Of a stretch of 59,741 nucleotides of DNA, positions 1-7,943 are shown piece by piece. The stretch is from an uncultured Eubacteriales bacterium (lineage in GTDB: Bacteria; Bacillota; Clostridia; Peptostreptococcales; Anaerovoracaceae). The notes below the pieces were generated by a model, which did not search any database, was not told the origin of the DNA, and saw only the letters and a program-made list of their open reading frames with translations. The number at the start of each line of letters is the position of its first letter. The stretch's first letter is position 1. A program made the position numbers and the translations under genes. Where the stretch lies: NCBI GenBank assembly GCA_902786855.1, contig CADAEH010000015.1:1-59741 (forward strand). The letters are read 5' to 3'.

Positions 1-61
1 GAACAGTCCACAGGAGGTAGGATAAAGGATGCGAGAGCGAAGGAAAGAAAGGAGGCAATCT

Positions 62-1362
62 ATGTCGCAACTCTTGGAGGAGATACTCTCAAGGGAAAAT
101 ATGATGCGAGCGTACAAGCGAGTAGTCGCGAACAAAGGCGCGAGCGGAGTGGACGGGATAACGACCGAAGAGGTCAGGGAATATCTCATCGAACATTGGG
201 AGGAGATCCGCGAACAGATCCGAAACCGCAAATACAAACCCCAGCCGGTGCGCAGGGTAGAGATACCTAAGCCGAACGGAGGGGTGCGTAACCTCGGGAT
301 ACCGAGTGTAGTGGACAGAATCATTGAGCAGGCAATCGCACAAGTGTAGTGGACAGAATCATTGAGCAGGCAATCGCACAGAGACTGACCCCAATAGTGG
401 AGCCGTTATTCAGCGACTACAGCTATGGCTTCAGACCAAAACGCAAGGCACAGCAGGCAGTGATAAAACTGCTTGAATACCTCAATGACGGATACACATA
501 CATCGTGGACATCGACCTCGAAAAGTTCTTCGACAATGTCCCACAGGACAAACTCATGTACCTTGTACACGGGATAATCGACGATGGAGACACAGAGTCT
601 CTTATCCATAAATACCTCAAAGCAGGGGTAATGGTGCAAGGGAAGTATGAGGCAACGGAGAAAGGCACGCCGCAAGGCGGTAACCTCTCACCGCTCTTGT
701 CCAACATCATGCTCAATGAACTGGACAAGGAACTCGAAGCAAGAGGACTCCACTTCGTGAGATATGCAGATGACTGTGTCATCGCTGTCGGCAGCAGCGC
801 CGCAGCGAACAGGGTCATGCATACGGTAACGAAATGGATAGAGAAGAAACTCGGACTGAAGGTCAACATGACCAAGACGAAAGTCACAAGACCGAGCAAC
901 CTCAAATACCTCGGATTCGGATTCTGGAAAGACAGCAAAGATGGGCAATGGAAGGCAAGACCTCACCAAGACTCGGTGGCAAGATTCAAACGCAAACTCA
1001 AGAACCTAACCGACAGAAGCTGGTCAATCAGCATGGATGACAGGATAGAGAAACTCAATGCAGTCATTCGTGGATGGATAAACTACTACAGGATGGGTAA
1101 CATGAAGGGCGCACTCACAAGAATCGATGAACATCTGAGGACACGCATGAGGATAGTCATATGGAAACAGTGGAAGAAGAGTGAGAAGAGATATTGGGGA
1201 TTGCGGAAACTCGGAGCACCCGAGTGGATGGCAAAGCAGTCCGTAGGATTCGGCGACCACTACCAAGCAGTAGCCAAGACCACAGGACTGCACCTCATCA
1301 GCAAAGAAATCCTCGCAAGGCGAGGACTTCTCAGCTGTGTAGATTACTACTTATTGGGTTGA
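62..1362 (+). pseudogene. ltrA: Group II intron reverse transcriptase/maturase, frameshifted
   Basis: LtrA-type protein that would help splice and mobilise the surrounding intron. The N-terminal RT0/RT1 part reads from ATG 62 (GGAGG at 50-54; an upstream ATG at 29 is in the same frame). It runs to a stop at 347-349. The rest, with the TPQGG motif, the YADD active site (763-774) and the maturase X region, continues in another frame to 1362. A 38-bp tandem duplication (305-380) causes the break; removing one copy restores a single frame of about 420 residues. The C-terminus ends in a GLLSxxDYY-type motif with no visible HNH endonuclease domain. As it stands the protein should be inactive, unless the duplication is an assembly fault. 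Confidence 0.85.
305..380 (+). repeat. 38-bp perfect tandem duplication
   Basis: Bases 305-342 are repeated exactly at 343-380 (unit begins AGTGTAGTGGACAG and ends AATCGCACA). Since 38 is not a multiple of 3, the copy shifts the frame of the reverse transcriptase and brings a TAG into frame at the junction. Confidence 0.95.
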
Positions 1363-1430
1363 ACCGCCGTATGCCGAACGGCACGTACGGTGAAAGGGGC
1401 TACAGGTTAGCCCCTATTCGATTATCAGAA

Positions 1431-1453
1431 AACCCCGCGTTGGACGCGGGGTT
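1431..1453. repeat. IS200-type left-end hairpin
   Basis: Perfect 10-bp stem (AACCCCGCGT / ACGCGGGGTT) with a 3-base loop. It shares its stem core with the right-end hairpin. It may also block read-through transcription into tnpA, a known property of IS200 left ends. Confidence 0.85.
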
Positions 1454-1544
1454 CCGTGAACGCTATGCGTTTGACCAATAATCCTCCAAACCTTAGAATT
1501 GCAATGCGGTCTGCCAACTGCAAAACAAGACAAGGAGGAGGATC

Positions 1545-2012
1545 ATGGGTCTAAATGACGTTCACAGTCTATCGCATTCCAAATGGAATTGCAAATATCA
1601 TATCGTGTTTGCACCGAAGTATCGACGGAAAGTGTTTTACGGTGAAAAGAGGAATGCGATAGGCAAAATACTAAGAGAATTGTGCGAGTGGAAAGGTGTA
1701 AATATCATCGAAGCAGAAGCGTGTCCGGATCATATACATCTATTTGTCGAGATACCACCGAAAATGGCAGTGTCGAGCTTCATGGGATATCTGAAGGGCA
1801 AAAGCAGCACAATGATCTATGAGCAATTCGGCGAGTTGAAGTATAGATATCGCAACAGATCATTCTGGTGCAGGGGATATTACGTTGACACAGTAGGAAA
1901 AAATGCAAGCCGAATTGCGGAGTATATAAAGCATCAACTTGATGAAGATAGGCTGGGGGATCAATTAAGATTTCCGGAAGCCGATGAATTTGGAAATACT
2001 AAGAAGAAGTAG
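1545..2012 (+). CDS. tnpA: IS200/IS605 family transposase TnpA
   Basis: Single-strand DNA transposase of the HUH Y1 class, 155 residues, the usual length for the family. The HUH motif is seen as H63-I-H65 in PDHIHLFVEIPP. The catalytic tyrosine fits Y127 in the C-terminal helix (EYIKHQ), numbering that matches the well-studied family members. A strong ribosome site (AGGAGGAGG) precedes ATG 1545. The stretch before the start codon (1508-1521) is complementary at 13 of 14 positions to the stretch just after the stop (2020-2033), so the ends of the message could pair. The gene is intact and lies between the two end hairpins. Confidence 0.95.
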   Translation: MGLNDVHSLSHSKWNCKYHIVFAPKYRRKVFYGEKRNAIGKILRELCEWKGVNIIEAEACPDHIHLFVEIPPKMAVSSFMGYLKGKSSTMIYEQFGELKYRYRNRSFWCRGYYVDTVGKNASRIAEYIKHQLDEDRLGDQLRFPEADEFGNTKKK

Positions 2013-2092
2013 CGAAAACGCAGCTGGCAGACCGGCTTACGCGTTTCCACGCGTACCGCGAGGAGTAAGGGCTATGCCCGTATACTAAACAA

Positions 2093-2118
2093 CCCCGCGT
2101 TTTACGCGGGGATGGTTT
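2093..2118 (+). terminator. IS200-type right-end hairpin with T tract
   Basis: Stem CCCCGCGT (2093-2100) and ACGCGGGG (2104-2111) with a 3-base loop, followed after ATGG by a run of T. It is the right-end recognition hairpin of the IS and also has the form of an intrinsic terminator for tnpA. Confidence 0.75.
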
Positions 2119-2122
2119 TTTT

Positions 2123-2133
2123 TATGGTATTAT
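2123..2133 (+). promoter_or_regulatory. Possible extended -10 promoter at the IS right edge
   Basis: TATGG directly before TATTAT (2128-2133) fits an extended -10 element. No good -35 is seen because that space is the IS hairpin. It would transcribe toward the acyltransferase gene at 2245. A possible stem with a long loop (2179-2185 with 2223-2229) lies in the leader. Confidence 0.35.
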
Positions 2134-2244
2134 AAACAATAAAAATCAGGTTGGTATCCTGTATGAAGGGGATCACAAGGCTGCCGGGCACAGATTAACA
2201 CAGTGACACAATACATCTGACAGGCAGCCCGGACAGAGGTAGCA

Positions 2245-3480
2245 ATGGAAAGACCACCGGTACAAAACAAAAGAGATGCATGGGGAAGGCATGTCAGGAT
2301 TTACAGAGTTATTTCACCGTTGCTCGGTGGCCTGCTGAAGAGTAAATTCAATTTTACCTGTGAGAAACCGGACATGGGAAAGCTGAGCGGTCCGGTGATA
2401 GTGATCGCAAACCATTCCTGTGCATGGGATCCGATTTTCATGGCTGCGGCCATGAAAAAACGACACATGTATTTTGTCGCCAGTGAGCATATCCTGAGGT
2501 GGAAGGTGCTCGGACCGGTGCTTAATTACCTTGTAGAGCCAATACCGCGGAAGAAAGCATCATCAGGCACGGGCACAGTCATGATGTGCCTGAGGCATTT
2601 AAGAGCAGGGCATTCTGTGTGCCTGTTTGCCGAGGGCGAACAGACATGGAACGGTATAACCCAGCCGATCGTTTCTGCCACCGGAAAGCTGGTCAGTAAA
2701 AGCGGCGCAACTCTGATCACATACCGCATCGAAGGTGCATATCTCAGCCTTCCGAGGTGGGCGGGGAAGATCAGAAAGGGCAGGGTGCATGCGCGTCTGG
2801 CCGGCATTTATCCCCCTGAAGCGCTAAGAGATATGAAACCTGCGGAAATCAACGAGCTTATAAACCGAGACATTTATTTCAACACCTGGGAGTGGCAGGA
2901 TTCACTTCCGGGAGGTCCTGCCGGGTTTAGGATAAAAGGCGGGAGACCCGGTCTTGCAGAGAGGCTGGAAAAATCAGTATTCACCTGTCCTGCGTGCGGC
3001 AATATCGGAACACTCTCATCTGCAGGAAACGAGATAAGATGCAGCTGCGGTGCATGTATCACGTATACTGAAACGGGGACGTTCGATCCGCCGTCGCCTT
3101 TTCGCTGTATACCTGACTGGGAAGCTTTTGACAGAGAAGAGATCTGCCGTATAACTGACGCAGCTAAAGCAGAAGACATGAGCAAGGTATTGTTCGAAGA
3201 CGAGGCTGCAGTACTGACTAAGATCGGGGACGGACACACCGGGGAGGACCTTGGTTCAGGCAGACTTGCGCTTGAGACGGCAGGCGGGAAACTTCTCCTC
3301 AAGGTTGCAGGGCACTTCTTTGATCTGGAAGACATATCGATAATGGCACCGGTGCTGAGCAATATACTGCTGTTTTCAGAGGGAAAGGATTACTTCCAGA
3401 TCTACTCAAATGATGCCAATTTAAGAAAATATCTGTATGTGTGGGAGTATATAAGGGATAATGGATTACTCAGCAGCTAA
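2245..3480 (+). CDS. PlsC-like lysophospholipid acyltransferase with C-terminal zinc ribbon
   Basis: Membrane-associated acyltransferase probably acting on lysophosphatidate-type substrates. The HX4D catalytic motif is seen at H57-SCAW-D62, and the FPEGT-like block is FAEGEQ (about residues 128-133). The family is usually about 200-250 residues, but this protein has 411. The extra C-terminal part carries a cysteine cluster (C248, C251, C266, C268, C271) that looks like a zinc ribbon, followed by about 140 residues I do not recognise. The start at 2245 follows a GAGGT ribosome site. The 3' end overlaps the next gene by 20 bases, suggesting joint expression. The substrate is not shown by the sequence. 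Confidence 0.8.
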   Translation: MERPPVQNKRDAWGRHVRIYRVISPLLGGLLKSKFNFTCEKPDMGKLSGPVIVIANHSCAWDPIFMAAAMKKRHMYFVASEHILRWKVLGPVLNYLVEPIPRKKASSGTGTVMMCLRHLRAGHSVCLFAEGEQTWNGITQPIVSATGKLVSKSGATLITYRIEGAYLSLPRWAGKIRKGRVHARLAGIYPPEALRDMKPAEINELINRDIYFNTWEWQDSLPGGPAGFRIKGGRPGLAERLEKSVFTCPACGNIGTLSSAGNEIRCSCGACITYTETGTFDPPSPFRCIPDWEAFDREEICRITDAAKAEDMSKVLFEDEAAVLTKIGDGHTGEDLGSGRLALETAGGKLLLKVAGHFFDLEDISIMAPVLSNILLFSEGKDYFQIYSNDANLRKYLYVWEYIRDNGLLSS

Positions 3481-4837
3481 TCATCAATTGTGGAATGTGA
3501 TCATACAGCTTGGATATATTGCCGGAGTTGTGCTTCTGACCAATTATCTAAGGCAGAGGTTTCAGCTTATCCGAAGCAGCATGCTTCCTGTAGCAGTGCT
3601 CGGAGGTTTCCTGCTTCTGGCGCTGAAATACACGGGCTTAATACATCTCGATCAGGAATTCATGGAGACTCTGACCTATCATGGAATCGCACTCGGGTTC
3701 ATAGCTATGAGCCTTCGCGTTCCGAAACCTCGTGAGGAAAGCAGCGAACATAAGATCGGATTCAGATCGGGGGCAGTTATCGTCAGCACGTACATGGTAC
3801 AAGGTGTAACAGGCCTTATCATAACCATAAGCCTTGCATATACTCTCAGGCCTGATATGTTTCAGGCAGCAGGTTTGCTGCTTCCTATGGGATACGGACA
3901 GGGTCCGGGGCAGGCAAACAATATAGGCGCGACCTATCAGTCTCTGGGATTCAAAGGCGGTCACAGCTTCGGACTTGCAATAGCGGCAGTGGGGTATCTC
4001 GTTGCATGTATCGTCGGAGTCATCATACTCAATGTACTGAGGAAGAACGGCAAGCTTTCAGTCGATACTGCTGCATCATCTGATCATTACGACGCTGAAT
4101 TTTTCAACGGAAAAGATGAGATACCTATTTCTGAATCCGTGGACAAGATGAGCGTCCAGCTGGCGATGATAATCCTGGTCTATTTTGCAACCTATCTGGC
4201 GACATATGGCATTACATCGGGTATCGCAGCTCTGAGCGAGGGGCTGGCAGATACAGTCAACACACTGCTGTGGGGATTCAACTTCATCATCGGTTCAGCC
4301 CTTGCGATACTGCTCAGAGTGATACTCGAGAAACTTCGCAGAGCAGGAAGGATAAAGCGCCAGTATCAGAACAATTACCTTCTCAACAGACTTTCAGGCG
4401 CATTCTTCGATATAATGATAGTGGCTGGTATAGCCAGCATCAATGTGGAGGATATAAGAGGCCTGGTTCTGCCATTCATACTTCTTACTGTGATTGGCGG
4501 TATCGTCACATGGCTGCATCTGTCTTTCGTCTGCAAGGCAGTATACCCGGATTATTACTATGAAGGACTCATATCCATGTTCGGAATGCTCACAGGAACG
4601 ATAAGCTCGGGAGTCTTGCTGCTTCGTGAGGTGGATCCTGCTCTGGATACACCGGCAGCCAACAATCTGATCACAGGCAGCAGCTTCGGCATACTTCTCG
4701 GAGCTCCGGTGCTTATACTCGTAGGACTTGCGCCTAAAAGTCCGTCCATGTGTCTGGTGACACTTGCATTGGCAATCATTTATCTGGTGATACTTGATGT
4801 GATTATATTCAGAGTAGGTCGGGATAAGTTGAAATAG
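3461..4837 (+). CDS. Sodium/glutamate symporter (GltS/ESS family)
   Basis: Integral membrane protein of 458 residues with about twelve hydrophobic segments. It carries the glycine-rich re-entrant-type motifs of the glutamate:Na+ symporter family: LPMGYGQGPGQANNIG in the first half and SMFGMLTGTISSG in the second. It would import glutamate or a related acid with Na+. The start overlaps the preceding acyltransferase gene by 20 bases, which implies translational coupling. The end of the gene contains the -35 box of the next promoter. Glutamate as substrate is inferred from the family; the middle hydrophilic loop (about 200-225) is not informative. Confidence 0.8.
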   Translation: MDYSAANHQLWNVIIQLGYIAGVVLLTNYLRQRFQLIRSSMLPVAVLGGFLLLALKYTGLIHLDQEFMETLTYHGIALGFIAMSLRVPKPREESSEHKIGFRSGAVIVSTYMVQGVTGLIITISLAYTLRPDMFQAAGLLLPMGYGQGPGQANNIGATYQSLGFKGGHSFGLAIAAVGYLVACIVGVIILNVLRKNGKLSVDTAASSDHYDAEFFNGKDEIPISESVDKMSVQLAMIILVYFATYLATYGITSGIAALSEGLADTVNTLLWGFNFIIGSALAILLRVILEKLRRAGRIKRQYQNNYLLNRLSGAFFDIMIVAGIASINVEDIRGLVLPFILLTVIGGIVTWLHLSFVCKAVYPDYYYEGLISMFGMLTGTISSGVLLLREVDPALDTPAANNLITGSSFGILLGAPVLILVGLAPKSPSMCLVTLALAIIYLVILDVIIFRVGRDKLK

Positions 4838-4857
4838 GTGGACAATTGCTTTATAAT
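4829..4857 (+). promoter_or_regulatory. Sigma-A promoter for pta
   Basis: TTGAAA (4829-4834), 17-base spacer, TATAAT (4852-4857). The -35 overlaps the last codons of the upstream transporter gene. Transcription would start near 4864, giving a leader of about 75 bases with a small hairpin (AGGGA / TCCCT near 4873-4888). Confidence 0.8.
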
Positions 4858-4938
4858 TAAAATGTTGAGCAAGGGACGCATATTCCCTCTCATATATACA
4901 GCACTTTTTTAAATAACAGAAACAACAGGAGATCACAA

Positions 4939-5952
4939 ATGTTTGACAAGCTGATTGAAAAGGTAAAGGCTGAGCCTAAGAAGATCGTTTTTACTGAAGG
5001 AACAGACGCACGTATCCAGGAAGCTGCAGCAAGACTGCTTGAAGAAGGACTCATGGGAGTCGTTCTCGTCGGAAATGTAGACGAGGTCAAGGCCGCAGCA
5101 CAGGCTAAGGGCTTCAATATCGACGGCGCTGAGATCGTTGATCCGGAGAAATACGACGGAATGGATGAGATGGTAGAGAAGATGGTAGAGCTCCGCAAGG
5201 GCAAAATGACTGCTGATGAATGCAAAGCAGCACTGCTCAAGGGCAACTACTTCGGCACCATGCTCGTCAAGATGGGAATGGCAGACTGCCTCCTCGGCGG
5301 TGCTACTTATTCTACTGCTGACACCATCCGTCCTGCACTGCAGCTCGTCAAGACCAAGCCGGGCGCACATCTCGTAAGCTCCTGCTTCATCCTCAACAGA
5401 GATTTCGGAGATGAAAACCTCCGCACCATCGCTATGGGTGACTGCGCTGTCAATCTTGACTATCAGGACACTGTAGATAAGAAGACAGGTGAAGTTACCT
5501 TCACAGGCGCTCAGAAACTCGCTGAGGTAGCAGTAGAGATCGAAAAATGCGCCAAGATCTTCGGCATCGATCCTAAGGTAGCTATGCTGAGCTTCTCAAC
5601 AAAGGGATCCGGCAAGGGCGGCACAGTCGCACTCTCCGCAGAGGCTACTAAGATCGCAAAAGAACTCAATCCTGAGATGAAGATCGACGGAGAGATGCAG
5701 TTTGACGCAGCTGTTTCTCCGACAGTAGGACAGCTCAAGTTCCCTGGCTCCGAGGTCGCAGGGTATGCTAACACCTTCGTGTTCCCACTGATCGAGGCAG
5801 GAAATATCGGCTACAAGATCGCACAGAGACTCGGTGGCTATGCAGCTTACGGACCGATCCTGCTCGGACTCAACGCTCCGATCAATGACCTCTCCCGTGG
5901 ATGCGATGCAGAGGAAGTTTACAGGATGTCGATCATTACGGCAGCACTCTAA
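4939..5952 (+). CDS. pta: Phosphate acetyltransferase
   Basis: Converts acetyl-CoA and phosphate to acetyl phosphate, the first step of acetate formation with ATP gain through acetate kinase. It has 337 residues, the normal length for the short Pta form. The family signature runs throughout: an N-terminal KIVFTEGTDARI block and conserved C-terminal segments such as SFSTKGSGKG and DAAVSPTVGQLKFPGS. A ribosome site (ACAGGAGA) precedes ATG 4939, and a clear promoter lies upstream. No ackA is adjacent; the next gene is an acetyltransferase-like protein 20 bases on. Confidence 0.95.
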   Translation: MFDKLIEKVKAEPKKIVFTEGTDARIQEAAARLLEEGLMGVVLVGNVDEVKAAAQAKGFNIDGAEIVDPEKYDGMDEMVEKMVELRKGKMTADECKAALLKGNYFGTMLVKMGMADCLLGGATYSTADTIRPALQLVKTKPGAHLVSSCFILNRDFGDENLRTIAMGDCAVNLDYQDTVDKKTGEVTFTGAQKLAEVAVEIEKCAKIFGIDPKVAMLSFSTKGSGKGGTVALSAEATKIAKELNPEMKIDGEMQFDAAVSPTVGQLKFPGSEVAGYANTFVFPLIEAGNIGYKIAQRLGGYAAYGPILLGLNAPINDLSRGCDAEEVYRMSIITAAL

Positions 5953-5972
5953 AGAGAAAAGGATAGTTCATT

Positions 5973-7115
5973 TTGGGAAAAAACGTCTTAATTAAAGAGG
6001 TTATGAGTAAGGCGGAGAGGAAGACCTTCGTGGACTTCCCCAACCGCCTTTATCATGATGTGGAGAATTTCGTCCCGGCCTTTTATGGCGATGACATGGC
6101 AGACTGGGACAGAGAAAAGAACCCTGCTTTCGAATACTGCGAGGCGAGGGCTTTTCTTGCGTATCAGGATGGGAAAGTTGTTGGGCGTATCGGTGCTATT
6201 CTCAGTCATAAGGCCAATGAGACCTGGGGAACTAAGAGAATGAGGTTCTCGCAGGTAGACTTTATAGATGACCGGGAGGTATCGCGAGCACTTTTTGAGA
6301 CCGTAGAGAACTGGGCACGGGAGAAGGGAATGACAGAGGTTCACGGCCCGCTCGGATTCTGTGATCTCGACCGCGAGGGAATGCTTGTGGAAGGCTTTGA
6401 CAAGCGGGGTATGTTCATAACGTATTACAACCATCCATATTATATCGATCATCTGACTGAGCTTGGATATATCAAGGATACCGACTGGATAGAGCATCTG
6501 ATCCCTATCGGTGACGGCAGCGAGAATGACAGAAACTATGTGCGCATGAAGAGGATCTCCGACAGAGTCCTCAGGAGTACAGGCTACCATAAAGTCAAGG
6601 TCAGAAGGCGTGGCGATGCCAAGCCATATGTTCGCAAGGCATTCGAACTTATTAATACTGCGTACGCCCCGCTTTACGGAGTCGTTGAGCTGAATGAGAG
6701 ACAGATCGATAAGTATGTAAACAAGTTCCTGCCGCTGATCAATCCTGATTACTGTTGCCTTATCGTGGACGATAATGATGATCTGATGGGATTCGGTGTC
6801 GGAGCTCCTTCAATGGCTGAGGCTATGAAGAAAAGCAAGGGCAGGCTGTTCCCTCTGGGATGGGCAGGAGTGCTTAAGTCTCTCATGAAAAATGATACAC
6901 TCGATCTTTTCCTTATCGCGATCAGACCTGAACTCCAGAAGACAGGCCTCAACGGAGTCGTCATGGAGCATCTGTACTCGGGATGTGTGAAAAACGGGAT
7001 ACGTCATGCAGAGACCGGACCTCAGCTTGAGACCAACACGAAAGTGCATCATCAGTGGAGAATGTTCGACATTGAGCCGCATAAGAGACGCAGATGCTTT
7101 ATCAAGCAGCTTTAA
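5973..7115 (+). CDS. GNAT-like N-acetyltransferase family protein, function unknown
   Basis: Cytoplasmic protein of 380 residues related to a family of large GNAT-fold proteins found in Bacteroidetes and Firmicutes. The N-terminal half has the acetyl-CoA fold pattern (FLAYQDGKVVGRIGAIL, about residues 60-76). The C-terminal half has a second GNAT-like part ending in ETNTKVHHQWRMF. The start is a TTG at 5973 with AAAAGGA upstream. It follows pta closely and probably shares its transcript. The substrate is unknown and no biochemical role can be read from the context. Confidence 0.7.
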   Translation: MGKNVLIKEVMSKAERKTFVDFPNRLYHDVENFVPAFYGDDMADWDREKNPAFEYCEARAFLAYQDGKVVGRIGAILSHKANETWGTKRMRFSQVDFIDDREVSRALFETVENWAREKGMTEVHGPLGFCDLDREGMLVEGFDKRGMFITYYNHPYYIDHLTELGYIKDTDWIEHLIPIGDGSENDRNYVRMKRISDRVLRSTGYHKVKVRRRGDAKPYVRKAFELINTAYAPLYGVVELNERQIDKYVNKFLPLINPDYCCLIVDDNDDLMGFGVGAPSMAEAMKKSKGRLFPLGWAGVLKSLMKNDTLDLFLIAIRPELQKTGLNGVVMEHLYSGCVKNGIRHAETGPQLETNTKVHHQWRMFDIEPHKRRRCFIKQL

Positions 7116-7153
7116 GGTGGCAGCATGCAGAAAATGTGATACAATAATACGAT

Positions 7154-7312
7154 ATGATTGCTTTTAAAATAATGCTGATAATACTTGTAGCAGCACCTGT
7201 TATAGGATTCGCGTTCTTTCTGTGGTACCAGATAGAAGAGTACGTAAGACGCAGGAACAAGATCGAAACACAGAACGATCCTTCAAAGCGCAAGAGGAGG
7301 CGAAAAAAATGA
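7154..7312 (+). CDS. Small membrane protein (52 residues) upstream of tmk
   Basis: ATG 7154 opens a 52-codon frame with one N-terminal hydrophobic segment (about residues 3-24) and a very basic C-terminus (KRKRRRKK). Its stop overlaps the tmk start (ATGA at 7309-7312). The last codons carry the ribosome site (AAGAGGAGGCG) used by tmk, so its reading may be coupled to tmk translation. No family is recognised. The frame is supported by the hydrophobic-then-basic pattern and the stop/start overlap. No clear ribosome site precedes its own ATG. Confidence 0.55.
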   Translation: MIAFKIMLIILVAAPVIGFAFFLWYQIEEYVRRRNKIETQNDPSKRKRRRKK

Positions 7313-7938
7313 AAGGTCTGTTCATCACTCTTGAAGGCGGCGACGGTGCAGGCAAGTCAACACAGATAAGAAACATCGAAAGGTTCTTTGAAGAAAAGGG
7401 CCTTCTTGTTGTACATACAAGAGAGCCGGGCGGAACTCATATCAGTGAAAAACTGAGAGAAATTCTTCTTGACAACAGCAATACAGAAATGTCAGATGTT
7501 ACAGAGATGATGATCTACGCAGCAGCAAGGGCGCAGCATGTCAGAGAACTGATCCTGCCTGCACTTGAAAGAGGTGACATCGTCATTTGCGACAGGTTCG
7601 TTGACTCATCGGTAGCATACCAGGCATACGGAAGGGAACTGGGAGACATGGTGAGCATAGTAAACAGCTATGCCACCGGAGGGCTTTCCCCTGATATCAC
7701 TTTCTGGCTCGACATAGACCCTGCTGCGGGCAGGGCAAGAGCTGCAAAGGCCGGTGACCTTGACAGGCTTGAGCAGGAAAAACTGGATTTTCATTACAGA
7801 GTTTACGAAGGTTACAGACTGATCGCAGAGAAGGAACCTGATAGGGTAAAACGCATAGATGCATCAGATACAGTAGATAATATCCGTGACAATATCTACG
7901 AATATCTGGATGCCCTGTGCAGATCAAAAGGAATCTGA
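7309..7938 (+). CDS. tmk: Thymidylate kinase
   Basis: Phosphorylates dTMP to dTDP with ATP for DNA synthesis. It has 209 residues, normal for the family. Seen are the P-loop GGDGAGKST near the N-terminus, the DR motif in ICDRFVDSS, the substrate-binding REPGG block and an arginine-containing lid region. The start at 7309 is chosen over an upstream in-frame codon because it has GAGGAGG seven bases before it and gives the canonical N-terminus. It heads a block with holB, ricT and trmN6, the same neighbourhood as in Bacillus subtilis (tmk, holB, yaaT, yabB). Confidence 0.95.
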   Translation: MKGLFITLEGGDGAGKSTQIRNIERFFEEKGLLVVHTREPGGTHISEKLREILLDNSNTEMSDVTEMMIYAAARAQHVRELILPALERGDIVICDRFVDSSVAYQAYGRELGDMVSIVNSYATGGLSPDITFWLDIDPAAGRARAAKAGDLDRLEQEKLDFHYRVYEGYRLIAEKEPDRVKRIDASDTVDNIRDNIYEYLDALCRSKGI

Positions 7939-7943
7939 TCACT

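Larger units (their letters stand above)
1..1425 (+). mobile_element. Group II intron, 3' part (5' end outside window)
   Basis: The segment holds a group II intron-type reverse transcriptase/maturase reading frame. It is followed by two RNA hairpins that fit the intron's last domains. Positions 1361-1391 form a domain V-like stem (ACCGCCGTATGCC pairing with GGCACGTACGGTG around a short loop). Positions 1396-1413 form a domain VI-like stem (GGGGCTA / TAGCCCC). The intron would end near 1425, immediately before the left hairpin of the IS200-type element. The 5' catalytic domains lie before base 1, so only the 3' part is seen. The 3' boundary is inferred from the hairpins, not proven. Confidence 0.75.
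1426..2120 (+). mobile_element. IS200/IS605-family insertion sequence (tnpA only)
   Basis: A compact element of about 690 bp with one transposase gene. Near-identical hairpins sit at the two ends: AACCCCGCGT-TGG-ACGCGGGGTT at 1431-1453 and CCCCGCGT-TTT-ACGCGGGG at 2093-2111. Subterminal palindromes at both ends, with no terminal inverted repeats, are what HUH transposases of this family recognise as single-stranded DNA. No tnpB is present. The exact cleavage positions cannot be set without an empty-site comparison. Confidence 0.85.

Noticed and set aside
423-938. Long minus-strand open frame of 171 codons in the intron
   Set aside because: It lies fully opposite the reverse transcriptase motifs and has no ribosome site or recognisable family.
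1431-2111. Pair of CCCCGCGT hairpins considered as a CRISPR-like or REP repeat
   Set aside because: There are only two copies, and they flank an intact TnpA at the distance expected for IS200 ends.
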